From positions 46,476-110,475 of the forward strand of contig NZ_JXSY01000010.1 in NCBI RefSeq assembly GCF_004329715.1: DNA of 64,000 bases, in the 5' to 3' direction. The notes under the pieces were generated by a model that did not search any database, was not told the origin of the DNA, and was given only the letters and a program-made list of their open reading frames with translations. Position 1 is the first letter of the stretch; each line of letters begins with the position of its first letter. Source of the DNA: Bowmanella sp. JS7-9. Lineage in GTDB: Bacteria; Pseudomonadota; Gammaproteobacteria; Enterobacterales; Alteromonadaceae. A program made the translations under genes and the position numbers. This document shows, one piece after another, positions 10,167-17,984 of the stretch.

Positions 10167-12575
10167 TCAGAAGGATTCAAATTCACCATCAGTGTAGCGG
10201 ATGATAACGGCACCGTTGCTGGTTTCTTCCACAGTGGCGTATTGCTCGCCTTCCAACGAGATATGGCCGCTAATGACTTCATTTTCATCTTCCTGCATGG
10301 TTAGCGTGACACCATCCAGATTGGTCACCGTAACCATTTTCTGCGCAGAATCCATGCTGATATCATAGTCATTGCCGGTCCATGTGGCATCGATATGCGC
10401 CATGACATCTTCCAGTCCGCTGCGTTCCAGACTAAACGCCAAAGACGTCTGGTCATCGATGCCCGGCAGATTTGCAATAAAGGCCAAACTCAATTCAACC
10501 GCCATGTAGGCCTCGGCGGTTTCATTGTTAGTGGAGCTACTCTCATAGCTTTGGCCAAACTCACCGGTGGAGTTTTCGAAGCCTTCGTAACTGCTCATTT
10601 CTTCGAAGGTAATCGTAGTGCCTTCCGGTGCATTGGCGCTGCCCATTAAGACTGCAGATAAATTATTGCTGCCAAGGGTAAACTTACCGGCCAGCATTAT
10701 GTCGAGGCTACTGACGCTAAGTGAACTACTGAACGACTGCATATAGCTGTATGAGCCGGTACCATCCGGATTGAAGGTGCCTTCATTGCTGTAGCTGTCA
10801 TCATAGGTTTCAACTAAATCGGTCACCGCCAGCATGATTTCTCCTTCAAAACTGGCCGGAGACTCTACAACACCGGAATTGTGCGCGATCATAATATCGC
10901 CATGCAGGCTGATATCACCCATAAAGGTGCCACTATCTGTATTGCTGGAGCTGTAGCCGGTGTCAGATTGTGAATTTGTCCATGACCATTGCCATTGGTC
11001 ATTAAACTCAGCTTCAAGGCTCAATTCTGTCAGGGTAACCGTGACCAATCGGTCCATCGCGGTACCACTGATCATAATATCCACGTCGCCAGTAGCCGTG
11101 CCCTCGCCACTATTATCCGTTTCAGTGGTTTGCTCATCAAACGTCGCATTCAGATCTGCCGTCATATCCAGAGTCACTTCACCAACTGTCACCTGATTAA
11201 TGCTGGCTACGGCAGCACTGAGTGACGCGCCTGGCGTCATGGCTACGGTCAGCCCGTTACTGGCCGAGAAGTTATATGCAGCGGCTGGCAGCGAGGTTTG
11301 GCCATTGTAATCTTCGAATGCTTCGGTAAATGCAAGCCCCGCCTGAGTAATGGCATCGAATACCAGCATGGAGTCATTATCAAGCACCCTAGATGCCTGC
11401 TCCAGTTGTGAGGCAAAACCCTCAGATGTGCTGGTGCCATCAAACGCTTCAGCGATAGGCTGCAGGCTTACTTCCAGATTGCGCACATCGGCAACCATCG
11501 CCTTCACTTTGGCCATGTTGTCACTGTTTATTTCATCAGACGGCCCGGCGTTGGTTTGCTCGCCTTCGTCCAGCAGTTCGACCACCTGTTGTTGCTGGGT
11601 GGCTTGCTGTTGCACCGCGACTAAGCTGGCGGGAGCCTGACTTTCAAACTGTTCAGGGGTAAGCGCTAACGTTTGGGTCGCAACAGTCAGCGCGACATTG
11701 GATACCTGACCGAGCACGTCAGACAGGCTGACGGTGGTGTTATCTCCGTCAGCGTCATTTGCCACAATTTGCCCGTTATTGGCTGCCATGGTCTGCGCGA
11801 AACTATTCACCCCCGCAATGATATTGGCGAGGTTATTTCCGTTGGTGCCAGCTTGGGTCGCGGCGACTGTGGCAGCGGCATTGGCAACTGCCACAGAGGT
11901 TAACGCCGCTTTCAGGTCAGCTTCGCTGGCGCCATTAACGGAATCCGCATCGGTCAGGTCAATAACCGGCACATTGGTCACATCTCCCGAGCTGATATTA
12001 AACAGCGCTGCCACCTGGCTGTTGGCATTAGTTGCTGCCTCCGGTGTCAGGCCATTGGCTTCGGCAATTGATGCGGCAGCCTGAGTTAAAACGGTGACGT
12101 TGGTACTAATTGAAGTAGCATCCGCAGCAAGACTGGCAATGGCAGATAAGGTGAAGTCGGCAGGTAGAGGAATCACTTTGCCAAAGCTTTCAGTATCCGC
12201 ATCAATGTTGCCATCGCCATCCACGTCACAACCGTCCGGCATATCACATTTCATGCTGGCGCCACCGGTTGGCACGCTGATGACCACTTTAAATAGTTTA
12301 GCTTCACCGCCTTCGATATTAATGCTGTATGTGCCGTCATCGCCGGTTGTCGCCGTGCCCAGCACGGTATCGGTTACGACACCATCGACTATCTCATAGG
12401 CGGTGACAGTGCCACCTATGATTATTCCCTTTGATGCCGCACCACTTAATGCCGCATTGACAGGTTCGGGATTCGGGGTGGGAGTTTCGTCGTCATCATC
12501 GCTGCCAAAACAGCCGGCAAGCGATGCACACAGACATAGCGTGAGCATTGATTTAGTGTGATGTAGTCGGGACAT
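10167..12575 (-). CDS. Large lipoprotein of unknown function
   Basis: The 802-residue product begins with a lipoprotein signal peptide; the lipobox LAGC places the acylated cysteine at residue 22, followed by a short Asp-rich and Pro-rich linker. The start at 12575 is preferred over an upstream in-frame TTG because GAGAGG lies about 10 nt before it. Visible features are an N-terminal beta-rich domain resembling a carboxypeptidase-regulatory fold (SGAASKGIIIGGTVTAYE), a Ca-binding-like DVDGDGNIDAD loop, a long Ala-rich helical part, and a C-terminal Ser/Thr/Gly-rich beta repeat region. No enzymatic motif is seen. Function unknown; surface exposure is an inference. Confidence 0.7.
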   Translation of the reverse strand: MSRLHHTKSMLTLCLCASLAGCFGSDDDDETPTPNPEPVNAALSGAASKGIIIGGTVTAYEIVDGVVTDTVLGTATTGDDGTYSINIEGGEAKLFKVVISVPTGGASMKCDMPDGCDVDGDGNIDADTESFGKVIPLPADFTLSAIASLAADATSISTNVTVLTQAAASIAEANGLTPEAATNANSQVAALFNISSGDVTNVPVIDLTDADSVNGASEADLKAALTSVAVANAAATVAATQAGTNGNNLANIIAGVNSFAQTMAANNGQIVANDADGDNTTVSLSDVLGQVSNVALTVATQTLALTPEQFESQAPASLVAVQQQATQQQQVVELLDEGEQTNAGPSDEINSDNMAKVKAMVADVRNLEVSLQPIAEAFDGTSTSEGFASQLEQASRVLDNDSMLVFDAITQAGLAFTEAFEDYNGQTSLPAAAYNFSASNGLTVAMTPGASLSAAVASINQVTVGEVTLDMTADLNATFDEQTTETDNSGEGTATGDVDIMISGTAMDRLVTVTLTELSLEAEFNDQWQWSWTNSQSDTGYSSSNTDSGTFMGDISLHGDIMIAHNSGVVESPASFEGEIMLAVTDLVETYDDSYSNEGTFNPDGTGSYSYMQSFSSSLSVSSLDIMLAGKFTLGSNNLSAVLMGSANAPEGTTITFEEMSSYEGFENSTGEFGQSYESSSTNNETAEAYMAVELSLAFIANLPGIDDQTSLAFSLERSGLEDVMAHIDATWTGNDYDISMDSAQKMVTVTNLDGVTLTMQEDENEVISGHISLEGEQYATVEETSNGAVIIRYTDGEFESF

Positions 12576-12815
12576 GGGCGGCCTCTCAGGTTCGATTGTT
12601 CCGTGAAAAAAGAAAAATATGGACAGCCAGATCAACACTTAAACCTAGCAAAGAAGTGCAATTACTCAATTACAACCAAGCTTTGAAGTGGCAGGAAACA
12701 TGCTGTTCCATTACTTTTTGGTTGTTAATTCAAAGCGTTAATTAACTTTACGGGCCGGTGGAAATTTTTGTCTGTTGAGCGAGCGGATTGAGAGTAAATT
12801 ATTGTCGCATTCATC

Positions 12816-12841
12816 GTCCCCAGCGTTGGCTAGCTGGGGAC
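12816..12841 (-). other. Hairpin downstream of the sdpI-like gene
   Basis: GTCCCCAGC and GCTGGGGAC form a perfect 9-bp stem with an 8-nt loop, 15 nt past the sdpI-like stop. On the minus strand no U-tract follows, so it is not a canonical terminator, but it could mark the 3' end of that transcript. The rest of the 281-nt gap to the lipoprotein start shows nothing else I can support. Confidence 0.4.
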
Positions 12842-12856
12842 TTTTGAATAAAACAG

Positions 12857-13492
12857 TTACGCAGTCTCTTTTTTATAGATAAACCAACTGTACACAACTG
12901 GGATTAGGGCGGCGATGACGATCGCGACCAAAAATAATCGAAAACCTATGGTGACAGGTAACAATGTCGCCAGAATACCGATGCAACCTGCGGCGACAAA
13001 TAATTTTGAACCCAGCCGATGGGTTTGATACCAAACTTGCTCGTTGCTTAACGTCCATGGGGTACGTATGCCAATGAAAAAATTGGAACGCACCCGTGAC
13101 AAATAATTGCCCAATGCCATCAATAACAATGAGATACACAACAGGATGGCACTGGCAGGTTCCGAGATCCATTTTAAAGTTGCCGCTAAAGTGACAACCT
13201 GCAGTGCAAACATGGCGAGGATTAACGCAGTAAACATCAGCGAGTAACCCTGCTTTGACCCATGCATGTTGTCTTTGCGCGGCTCGATTGCTGGCAGCCA
13301 TGCACGTAATGCCAGTAAACCCAGTTGCACTAATGGAAATATTGCAAATGCGGTCCATTTGTTGGTGAAACTGTCGGGCTCGCCGTTTAAATTCCAATGA
13401 ATCGGTACCATCGCCCCTTCAGGTAACCATGACCATGCTATTGCCATAACGATAAGTGTTAGAAAAATACTCAGCCAACTAACTATTTTCAC
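12857..13492 (-). CDS. SdpI-like integral membrane protein (DUF1648 plus SdpI domain)
   Basis: The family includes Bacillus subtilis SdpI, the immunity/sensor protein for the SdpC killing factor. The 211-residue product has about six membrane helices; the N-terminal part carries the DUF1648 signature (PIHWNLNGEPDSFTNKW) and the C-terminal part the SdpI pattern (GIRTPWTLSNEQVWYQTHRLGSKLF). GTG at 13492 is chosen because GGGAG lies 9 nt upstream; it overlaps the 3' end of the ArsR gene by 14 nt, implying translational coupling. No SdpC-like toxin gene is nearby, so a toxin-immunity role is not supported; a general envelope-stress role is inference. Confidence 0.85.
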   Translation of the reverse strand: MKIVSWLSIFLTLIVMAIAWSWLPEGAMVPIHWNLNGEPDSFTNKWTAFAIFPLVQLGLLALRAWLPAIEPRKDNMHGSKQGYSLMFTALILAMFALQVVTLAATLKWISEPASAILLCISLLLMALGNYLSRVRSNFFIGIRTPWTLSNEQVWYQTHRLGSKLFVAAGCIGILATLLPVTIGFRLFLVAIVIAALIPVVYSWFIYKKETA

Positions 13493-13769
13493 TGTCTTTA
13501 CTCCCTGATTTGCCCAGATCAAATGCCTGCATAAGCCCCATTAGAGCCTCTTGTAAAACAGACAGATTCAGGCCGTAATAAATCTGATTGCCTTCGCGTC
13601 GTGAGTAAACCAAATCTGCGCTTTTCAGAACGGTAAAATGTTTAGACATCGCGGGTTTACTCATGTCGAAGTGGTCTGCTAGTTCTCCGGCACTTTTTTC
13701 CCGTACTTTTAACAATTCGAGTATTTTCCGTCTGGTTGGATCGGATAGCGCGCGGTATACATCGTTCAT
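13479..13769 (-). CDS. ArsR/SmtB-family repressor, SdpR-like
   Basis: The 96-residue winged-helix protein opens with VYRALSDPTRRKILELLK, continues with the recognition helix region FDMSKPAMSKHFTVLKSADLVYSRREGNQIYYGLN, and lacks the Cys pairs used by metal-sensing ArsR members. This together with the downstream SdpI-like gene places it with SdpR autorepressors. In B. subtilis SdpR represses the sdpRI operon and is sequestered by ligand-bound SdpI. A near-perfect palindrome just upstream is a good operator candidate. Confidence 0.88.
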   Translation of the reverse strand: MNDVYRALSDPTRRKILELLKVREKSAGELADHFDMSKPAMSKHFTVLKSADLVYSRREGNQIYYGLNLSVLQEALMGLMQAFDLGKSGSKDSENS

Positions 13770-13798
13770 TAGGTGATGGATTTCCTGATATTCAATGG

Positions 13799-13830
13799 CT
13801 AATTAACTATTTAACTAAATGGTTAATTAG
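13799..13830 (-). promoter_or_regulatory. Putative operator of the sdpRI-like operon
   Basis: CTAATTAACTATTTA and TAAATGGTTAATTAG form 15-bp inverted arms around a 2-nt centre, with only one mismatch. The palindrome starts 30 nt upstream of the repressor ATG and is very AT-rich, so it also overlaps any promoter. Autoregulation by the ArsR protein is inferred from position and symmetry. Confidence 0.7.
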
Positions 13831-13913
13831 TCAAGCAAAAAAATCAACACAGCAAGTTCCGCAATCAGCGCCTGTGTGACAGACGCTTAGGAAGACTCGT
13901 GTTTGAGTGGTCG

Positions 13914-14363
13914 TTATGGCTTTTTGTTGTTGTGAATGAATTCCTCACAGTTGCCTTCGTACCCCACATCAATAACATCGAGGAGTTTCCAGCTCTCCTG
14001 CACCTTCACCACGGTAAAATGATTGCTGCCACAATGGCTCAGCGTGCCATCGATATAAAATGCAAACGGGGTCCATACGCTGGCCAGATTGCCCTCGACC
14101 GCAATGTTCACAGACAGTAACTGTTCGTCCAGATATTTAGGATGATTAGCAATGCTGGTGGCGAACTTGCCAATGTCAGTTTGCTGAATCTGACCATCCG
14201 GCTTTACCCGTTTCAGGGTGGCGTTATCCGTAAATTGCGCCAAAATTTTTTCGCTATTATGTTCGCGCATGCCATCAAATAAAGCCTGAACTGGGGAGAT
14301 TGGTGAAGTATCTGCCAAGGCTGAGGAGGCAAATAACGCTCCGACTAATGTCAAAATCCGCAT
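13914..14363 (-). CDS. Secreted NTF2-like (SnoaL-type) protein
   Basis: The 149-residue product has a signal peptide (cleavage near SALA-DT) followed by one small domain with the pattern of the nuclear transport factor 2 fold: an N-terminal helix (PVQALFDGMREHNSEKILAQFTDNATL) and curved strands ending SHCGSNHFTVVKVQESWKLLDV. Such domains often bind small ligands or are accessory lipocalin-like proteins; no catalytic site is evident. A second, different protein of the same type is at 23705-24145. Confidence 0.65.
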   Translation of the reverse strand: MRILTLVGALFASSALADTSPISPVQALFDGMREHNSEKILAQFTDNATLKRVKPDGQIQQTDIGKFATSIANHPKYLDEQLLSVNIAVEGNLASVWTPFAFYIDGTLSHCGSNHFTVVKVQESWKLLDVIDVGYEGNCEEFIHNNKKP

Positions 14364-14554
14364 AGTGTCTTCGATTCCTGATTAACTGATTGATTAGATT
14401 AGCAAAGGCATTATGTGGCCAACAATCTGAACTGTTTCAATCTGTGTCGTTTGCTGGATTTTTATTTTCCTCCGCTACACTTAGTGGGCGGTCTGAGGTG
14501 CCAGGTTGTAATTGCTAGACCGGTTGGCATTAACACTATGTTGTGGAGGACACG

Positions 14555-14746
14555 ATGGACAAATATCGCATTGAAGGTAACTGGAATGAAGTGAAAGGCA
14601 AAATCCAGCAACGTTGGGGGCGGCTTACCGACGACGATTTGGAAGTGATAGATGGATATCGCAATGAGTTGGTGGGCAAAATTCAGGAGTATTACGGTTA
14701 TTCCCGCGATCAGGCGGAATATGAGGTAGACAAATACCTGCGATAA
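14555..14746 (+). CDS. CsbD-family small stress protein
   Basis: The 63-residue hydrophilic product shows the CsbD pattern ([29 protein letters not shown], then [22 protein letters not shown]). Family members such as E. coli YjbJ are abundant general-stress proteins of unknown mechanism. ATG at 14555 follows a strong GGAGGA; the GTG at 14543 is inside the ribosome-binding region. Confidence 0.9.
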   Translation: MDKYRIEGNWNEVKGKIQQRWGRLTDDDLEVIDGYRNELVGKIQEYYGYSRDQAEYEVDKYLR

Positions 14747-14751
14747 ACAAA

Positions 14752-14776
14752 AACGCCGGCGTTAGCCGGCGTTTTT
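14752..14776. terminator. Bidirectional terminator shared by csbD-like gene and feoB
   Basis: AACGCCGGC and GCCGGCGTT form a 9-bp stem with a GTTA loop, flanked by an A-run on the left and a T-run on the right, so it can terminate both converging genes. It lies 5 nt after the csbD-like stop and abuts the feoB stop. Confidence 0.9.
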
Positions 14777-14777
14777 A

Positions 14778-16595
14778 TTAGTTAATCAGGTTTGCTGCCA
14801 GTAACGCAATGATATAAGCCAGCAGGCCATAAGCGACCACCAACCCTGCTGCGATTCTGGCTTTGCCAGTCTCGGCCCGAAGTACCGCTACCGTAGCGAC
14901 ACATTGCAATGCCACAACGTAGAACAACAGCAAGCCAATACCTGCGCCCAGGGCTAAGCCATCGGCTTGAATATTTTCTGCCAGCCCACTGATATTTTCG
15001 TCTGCGCCTTCAATGCCAAACAGAGTACCTAGCGCACCAACAAATACCTCGCGGGCAAGGAAAGACATCAGTATCGCTACACCGTAGCGCCAATCCAATC
15101 CCAATGGCTCGAAGATTGGCTCAATGAAATGACCAATCTTACCCAAATAGCTGTTTTCCAGACCACCATGTTGCGGGAAGTAGCCTAACACCCAAATAAC
15201 CACGGACACCCAGAAAATTACCGGACCAGCGCGTTTGATAAAGGCCAGTCCACTGTTAACGACCCGGTACATAAGGGGTTTCCAGTGGGGTAAGCGGTAC
15301 GTCGGCAACTCAAGAATAAATGGCATATCCGACTTTTCGTCATGCTGGTGGGTAAATTTATGCAGAAAAAAGCTCACCAGTAGCGCTGTTACAATGCCAA
15401 ATAAATAGAGCCCAAAGAACGCCACGCCTTGCAGATTAAAGATGCCCATCAGGGTGGCATCTGCCGGAATTAATACGGCAATAAGTAAAGCGTAAACTGG
15501 CAGGCGTGCCGAGCATGACATCAGCGGAATCGTCATCATGGTAAACAGGCGTTTTCGTGGAGACTCGATAGTGCGTGCCGCCATAATCGCCGGGATAGCA
15601 CAGGCATGACCTGACAGATAAGGGATAAAGCTACGGCCTGACAGACCAAAGTAACTCAAAGGTTTGTGGCAAATCAGCGCCGCGCGGGCCAGATAACCGC
15701 TGTCTTCTAGGACACCGATAATCAGGGTTAACACCATGATCTGCGGTACAAACACTAAAAATGACCCAATCCCGCCAAAAATAGCATCTGACAAGAAGTC
15801 CGTTGTCATGCCCTCGCCAGTGAAGCCTGTCACCCACACGGCCAGTTCGCCGATTGCGAATTCCACTGCATCCATAAGTGGTGTGGCCCAGGTAAAAATA
15901 CTCTGGAACAAAAAGAACATGATAAACAGGAAGGCGACGCCACCGAAGACGTTATTCAGCATGAAGCTGTCGATGCGGTTTTGCTTTTTCAGCACCACGT
16001 CCGCATTTACACCGTGATTCTTACTCAGTTCCCGCGCCACGATCAGCGCGTTCTCGGGTGCGATGGCAGACTGTTCATTGCGGTATTGCTCAGGCTGTCT
16101 GGCAATTTCGGGCAGCGCTTTTTGAAATTCGCTCAAACCAATCAGGGTTTTGGCAGACAAAGCAAACACCGGGCTGCCCAGTTCATCGGCAAGTTGGGTG
16201 GTATCAATATCGAAACCATAGCGACGCACTTCATCGATCATGTTCAGCACAAACACCACGGTTTTGTCATGGGCCTTGGCAAGTGCCTGAACCTGAAGAC
16301 CGAACACCAAACTACGCTCCATGCGCGTCGCGTCCAGCACACAGACTACGACGGCTGTGTTCTCTTGTTGCATGGCCTCTTTTAACTTAACGACCGCAAT
16401 TTCCTCATCTTTGGATAAGGTGTGCAGTGAGTAGGTGCCCGGAAAGTCCACCAGCTCAAATTCTTTAAACTGTCCGCTTTTTAGTTCCACCGTGACACCG
16501 GGGAAATTAGCTACTTTCTGACGTAGTCCGGTGAGCTGGTTAAACAGCAGACTTTTACCGCAGTTGGGTTTGCCGACAAGAATAATGCGTTTCAT
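14778..16595 (-). CDS. feoB: Ferrous iron transporter FeoB (short form)
   Basis: FeoB is the inner-membrane Fe2+ transporter with an N-terminal GTPase. The 605-residue product has G1 GKPNCGKS (residues 8-15), G2 region GVTVE, G3 DFPG, G4 NMID and G5 SAK, then a short helical spacer and about eight membrane helices containing both Gate motifs, including the stretch around SGHACAIPAIMAARTIESPRKR and the second near LAREVFVGALGTLFGIEG. It is about 165 residues shorter than E. coli FeoB (773); the loss appears to lie in the region between G domain and membrane part and in the C-terminal cytoplasmic tail. feoA lies 51 nt upstream. No feoC is present. Confidence 0.94.
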   Translation of the reverse strand: MKRIILVGKPNCGKSLLFNQLTGLRQKVANFPGVTVELKSGQFKEFELVDFPGTYSLHTLSKDEEIAVVKLKEAMQQENTAVVVCVLDATRMERSLVFGLQVQALAKAHDKTVVFVLNMIDEVRRYGFDIDTTQLADELGSPVFALSAKTLIGLSEFQKALPEIARQPEQYRNEQSAIAPENALIVARELSKNHGVNADVVLKKQNRIDSFMLNNVFGGVAFLFIMFFLFQSIFTWATPLMDAVEFAIGELAVWVTGFTGEGMTTDFLSDAIFGGIGSFLVFVPQIMVLTLIIGVLEDSGYLARAALICHKPLSYFGLSGRSFIPYLSGHACAIPAIMAARTIESPRKRLFTMMTIPLMSCSARLPVYALLIAVLIPADATLMGIFNLQGVAFFGLYLFGIVTALLVSFFLHKFTHQHDEKSDMPFILELPTYRLPHWKPLMYRVVNSGLAFIKRAGPVIFWVSVVIWVLGYFPQHGGLENSYLGKIGHFIEPIFEPLGLDWRYGVAILMSFLAREVFVGALGTLFGIEGADENISGLAENIQADGLALGAGIGLLLFYVVALQCVATVAVLRAETGKARIAAGLVVAYGLLAYIIALLAANLIN

Positions 16596-16646
16596 TAAAC
16601 TACCTGAACTGTCACTGCCTCATTCAGGGCAGTGAAAAATCGAATA

Positions 16647-16880
16647 TTAGCTAGCGTGGGCGAGATGAATTTGGTTGGCGACATCGCGTTCCAGTGAATA
16701 CACGCAGTCTCCCAGTTGTACAACCAGTGGCCCCTGTAATGGCGAGCGACGCAAACAATATACGTCCTGTCCCGGAGTAAAGCCCATTTCACTTAGACGT
16801 GCCGCCACGGCCGGATTTAGCGCCTGGCTTAAGGCGTCAATCTGAGCAGAATTTTTTGCAGGGATTTCCCATAACGTCAT
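16647..16880 (-). CDS. feoA: Ferrous iron transport protein FeoA
   Basis: FeoA is a small cytoplasmic SH3-like protein that assists FeoB. The 77 residues contain the FeoA-domain pattern LSEMGFTPGQDVYCLRRSPLQGPLVVQLGDCVYSLERDVANQI. It is the first gene of the feoAB operon and is preceded by a Fur-box-like sequence about 20 nt before the ATG. Confidence 0.92.
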   Translation of the reverse strand: MTLWEIPAKNSAQIDALSQALNPAVAARLSEMGFTPGQDVYCLRRSPLQGPLVVQLGDCVYSLERDVANQIHLAHAS

Positions 16881-16900
16881 TGGTGTGCTCCAGCGTCTAA

Positions 16901-16920
16901 ATGATAATTATTATTATTAG
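16901..16920 (-). promoter_or_regulatory. Fur box upstream of feoAB
   Basis: Read on the minus strand, AATAATAATAATTATCATT matches the 19-bp consensus GATAATGATAATCATTATC at about 14 of 19 positions by hand alignment. Its place just upstream of feoA fits repression by Fe-Fur. Confidence 0.72.
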
Positions 16921-17106
16921 CTTATTTTTCGTTCCGGACAATAGCTGACCGCTGAAAAACCAGCGGAAAGTAAGTAATACAGCGTTTTTTTTGCGTCAGG
17001 TCATGTTTTTACCTGGTGATTGATCCTGTTGCACAGAATGATCTGCGCATTGCTCAAGTGACCAACTGATCTTATGCTGACATTAACCTTTGCTGGGGAT
17101 GGTGAT

Positions 17107-17892
17107 ATGAATTCGACAGAGTTTTGGTTGCAGTTAAAACAGGAAGCACAGCTGGTTGCGCAAAGCGAACCGTTACTGAGTAGCTATCTGCATGCCTGCG
17201 TACTGGTGCATCACAACATCGAATCCACACTGAGTTATATGCTGAGCGACACCATTAGTGATGAAACCGTGTCTGCGCTGGCGTTACGGGAAATGATCGA
17301 TCAGGCTTATTTGCTCAGTCCTGAATTAGTGGACGATGCCATCGCGGACGTCACAGCTGTCCTACAGCGCGATCCTGCGGTAAGCGCTTGTCTATCTGTC
17401 ATGCTTTATTTTAAAGGGTTTAAGGCCATTCAAATTCATCGTTTGGCCAATTGGCTATGGCAGCATAAACGTCGCGATCTGGCGTTATTTCTGCAAAGTC
17501 GTAATTCCGCCGTCAATGGTGTGGATATTCATCCTGCTGCGAGATTGGGCAAGGGCCTCATGTTTGATCATGCGACAGGTATTGTTATTGGTGAAACCTG
17601 TGTGATTGAAGACAACGTATCGCTATTGCAATCGGTAACACTGGGCGGTACCGGCAATGAATCAGGGGATCGCCACCCGAAAGTCAGACAGGGCGTCATG
17701 ATTGGTGCTGGCGCAAAAATCCTTGGCAATATTGAAATTGGCGAAGGCAGTAAGGTCGGTGCTGGGAGTGTGGTACTCAGCGATGTGCCGCCTCATGTGA
17801 CTGTGGTTGGCGTGCCGGCTAAAGTCGTCGGTAAACCGCGCTGTACCCGACCGTGCGAAAGTATGCAGCAGAATGTGTTAGAAGACGAATAA
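17107..17892 (+). CDS. cysE: Serine O-acetyltransferase
   Basis: CysE acetylates L-serine with acetyl-CoA, the first step of cysteine synthesis. The 261-residue product has the N-terminal helical SATase domain and a C-terminal left-handed beta helix of hexapeptide repeats. The catalytic Asp/His pair is in MFDHATGIVIGE and the SGDRHPKVRQG loop that covers the active site is present. ATG at 17107 follows GGGGAT at a spacing of 8 nt; the frame upstream to 17074 has no better site. Monocistronic by context. Confidence 0.93.
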   Translation: MNSTEFWLQLKQEAQLVAQSEPLLSSYLHACVLVHHNIESTLSYMLSDTISDETVSALALREMIDQAYLLSPELVDDAIADVTAVLQRDPAVSACLSVMLYFKGFKAIQIHRLANWLWQHKRRDLALFLQSRNSAVNGVDIHPAARLGKGLMFDHATGIVIGETCVIEDNVSLLQSVTLGGTGNESGDRHPKVRQGVMIGAGAKILGNIEIGEGSKVGAGSVVLSDVPPHVTVVGVPAKVVGKPRCTRPCESMQQNVLEDE

Positions 17893-17984
17893 CTGTAACA
17901 GACTATGTCATTTGTAGTCCTGCACTGGTGTTTTTAAGCGGTTCTGTCAAAGTACAGATTGATAATAATAAACAGGAACACACC

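Noticed and set aside
12816..12841. Terminator of the sdpRI-like operon
   Set aside because: The 9-bp hairpin has no U-run on the minus strand; listed as a hairpin only.
14778..16595. FeoB as a truncated pseudogene
   Set aside because: The frame is intact with all G motifs and both Gate regions, and it has feoA, a Fur box and a terminator; a short functional form is more likely.
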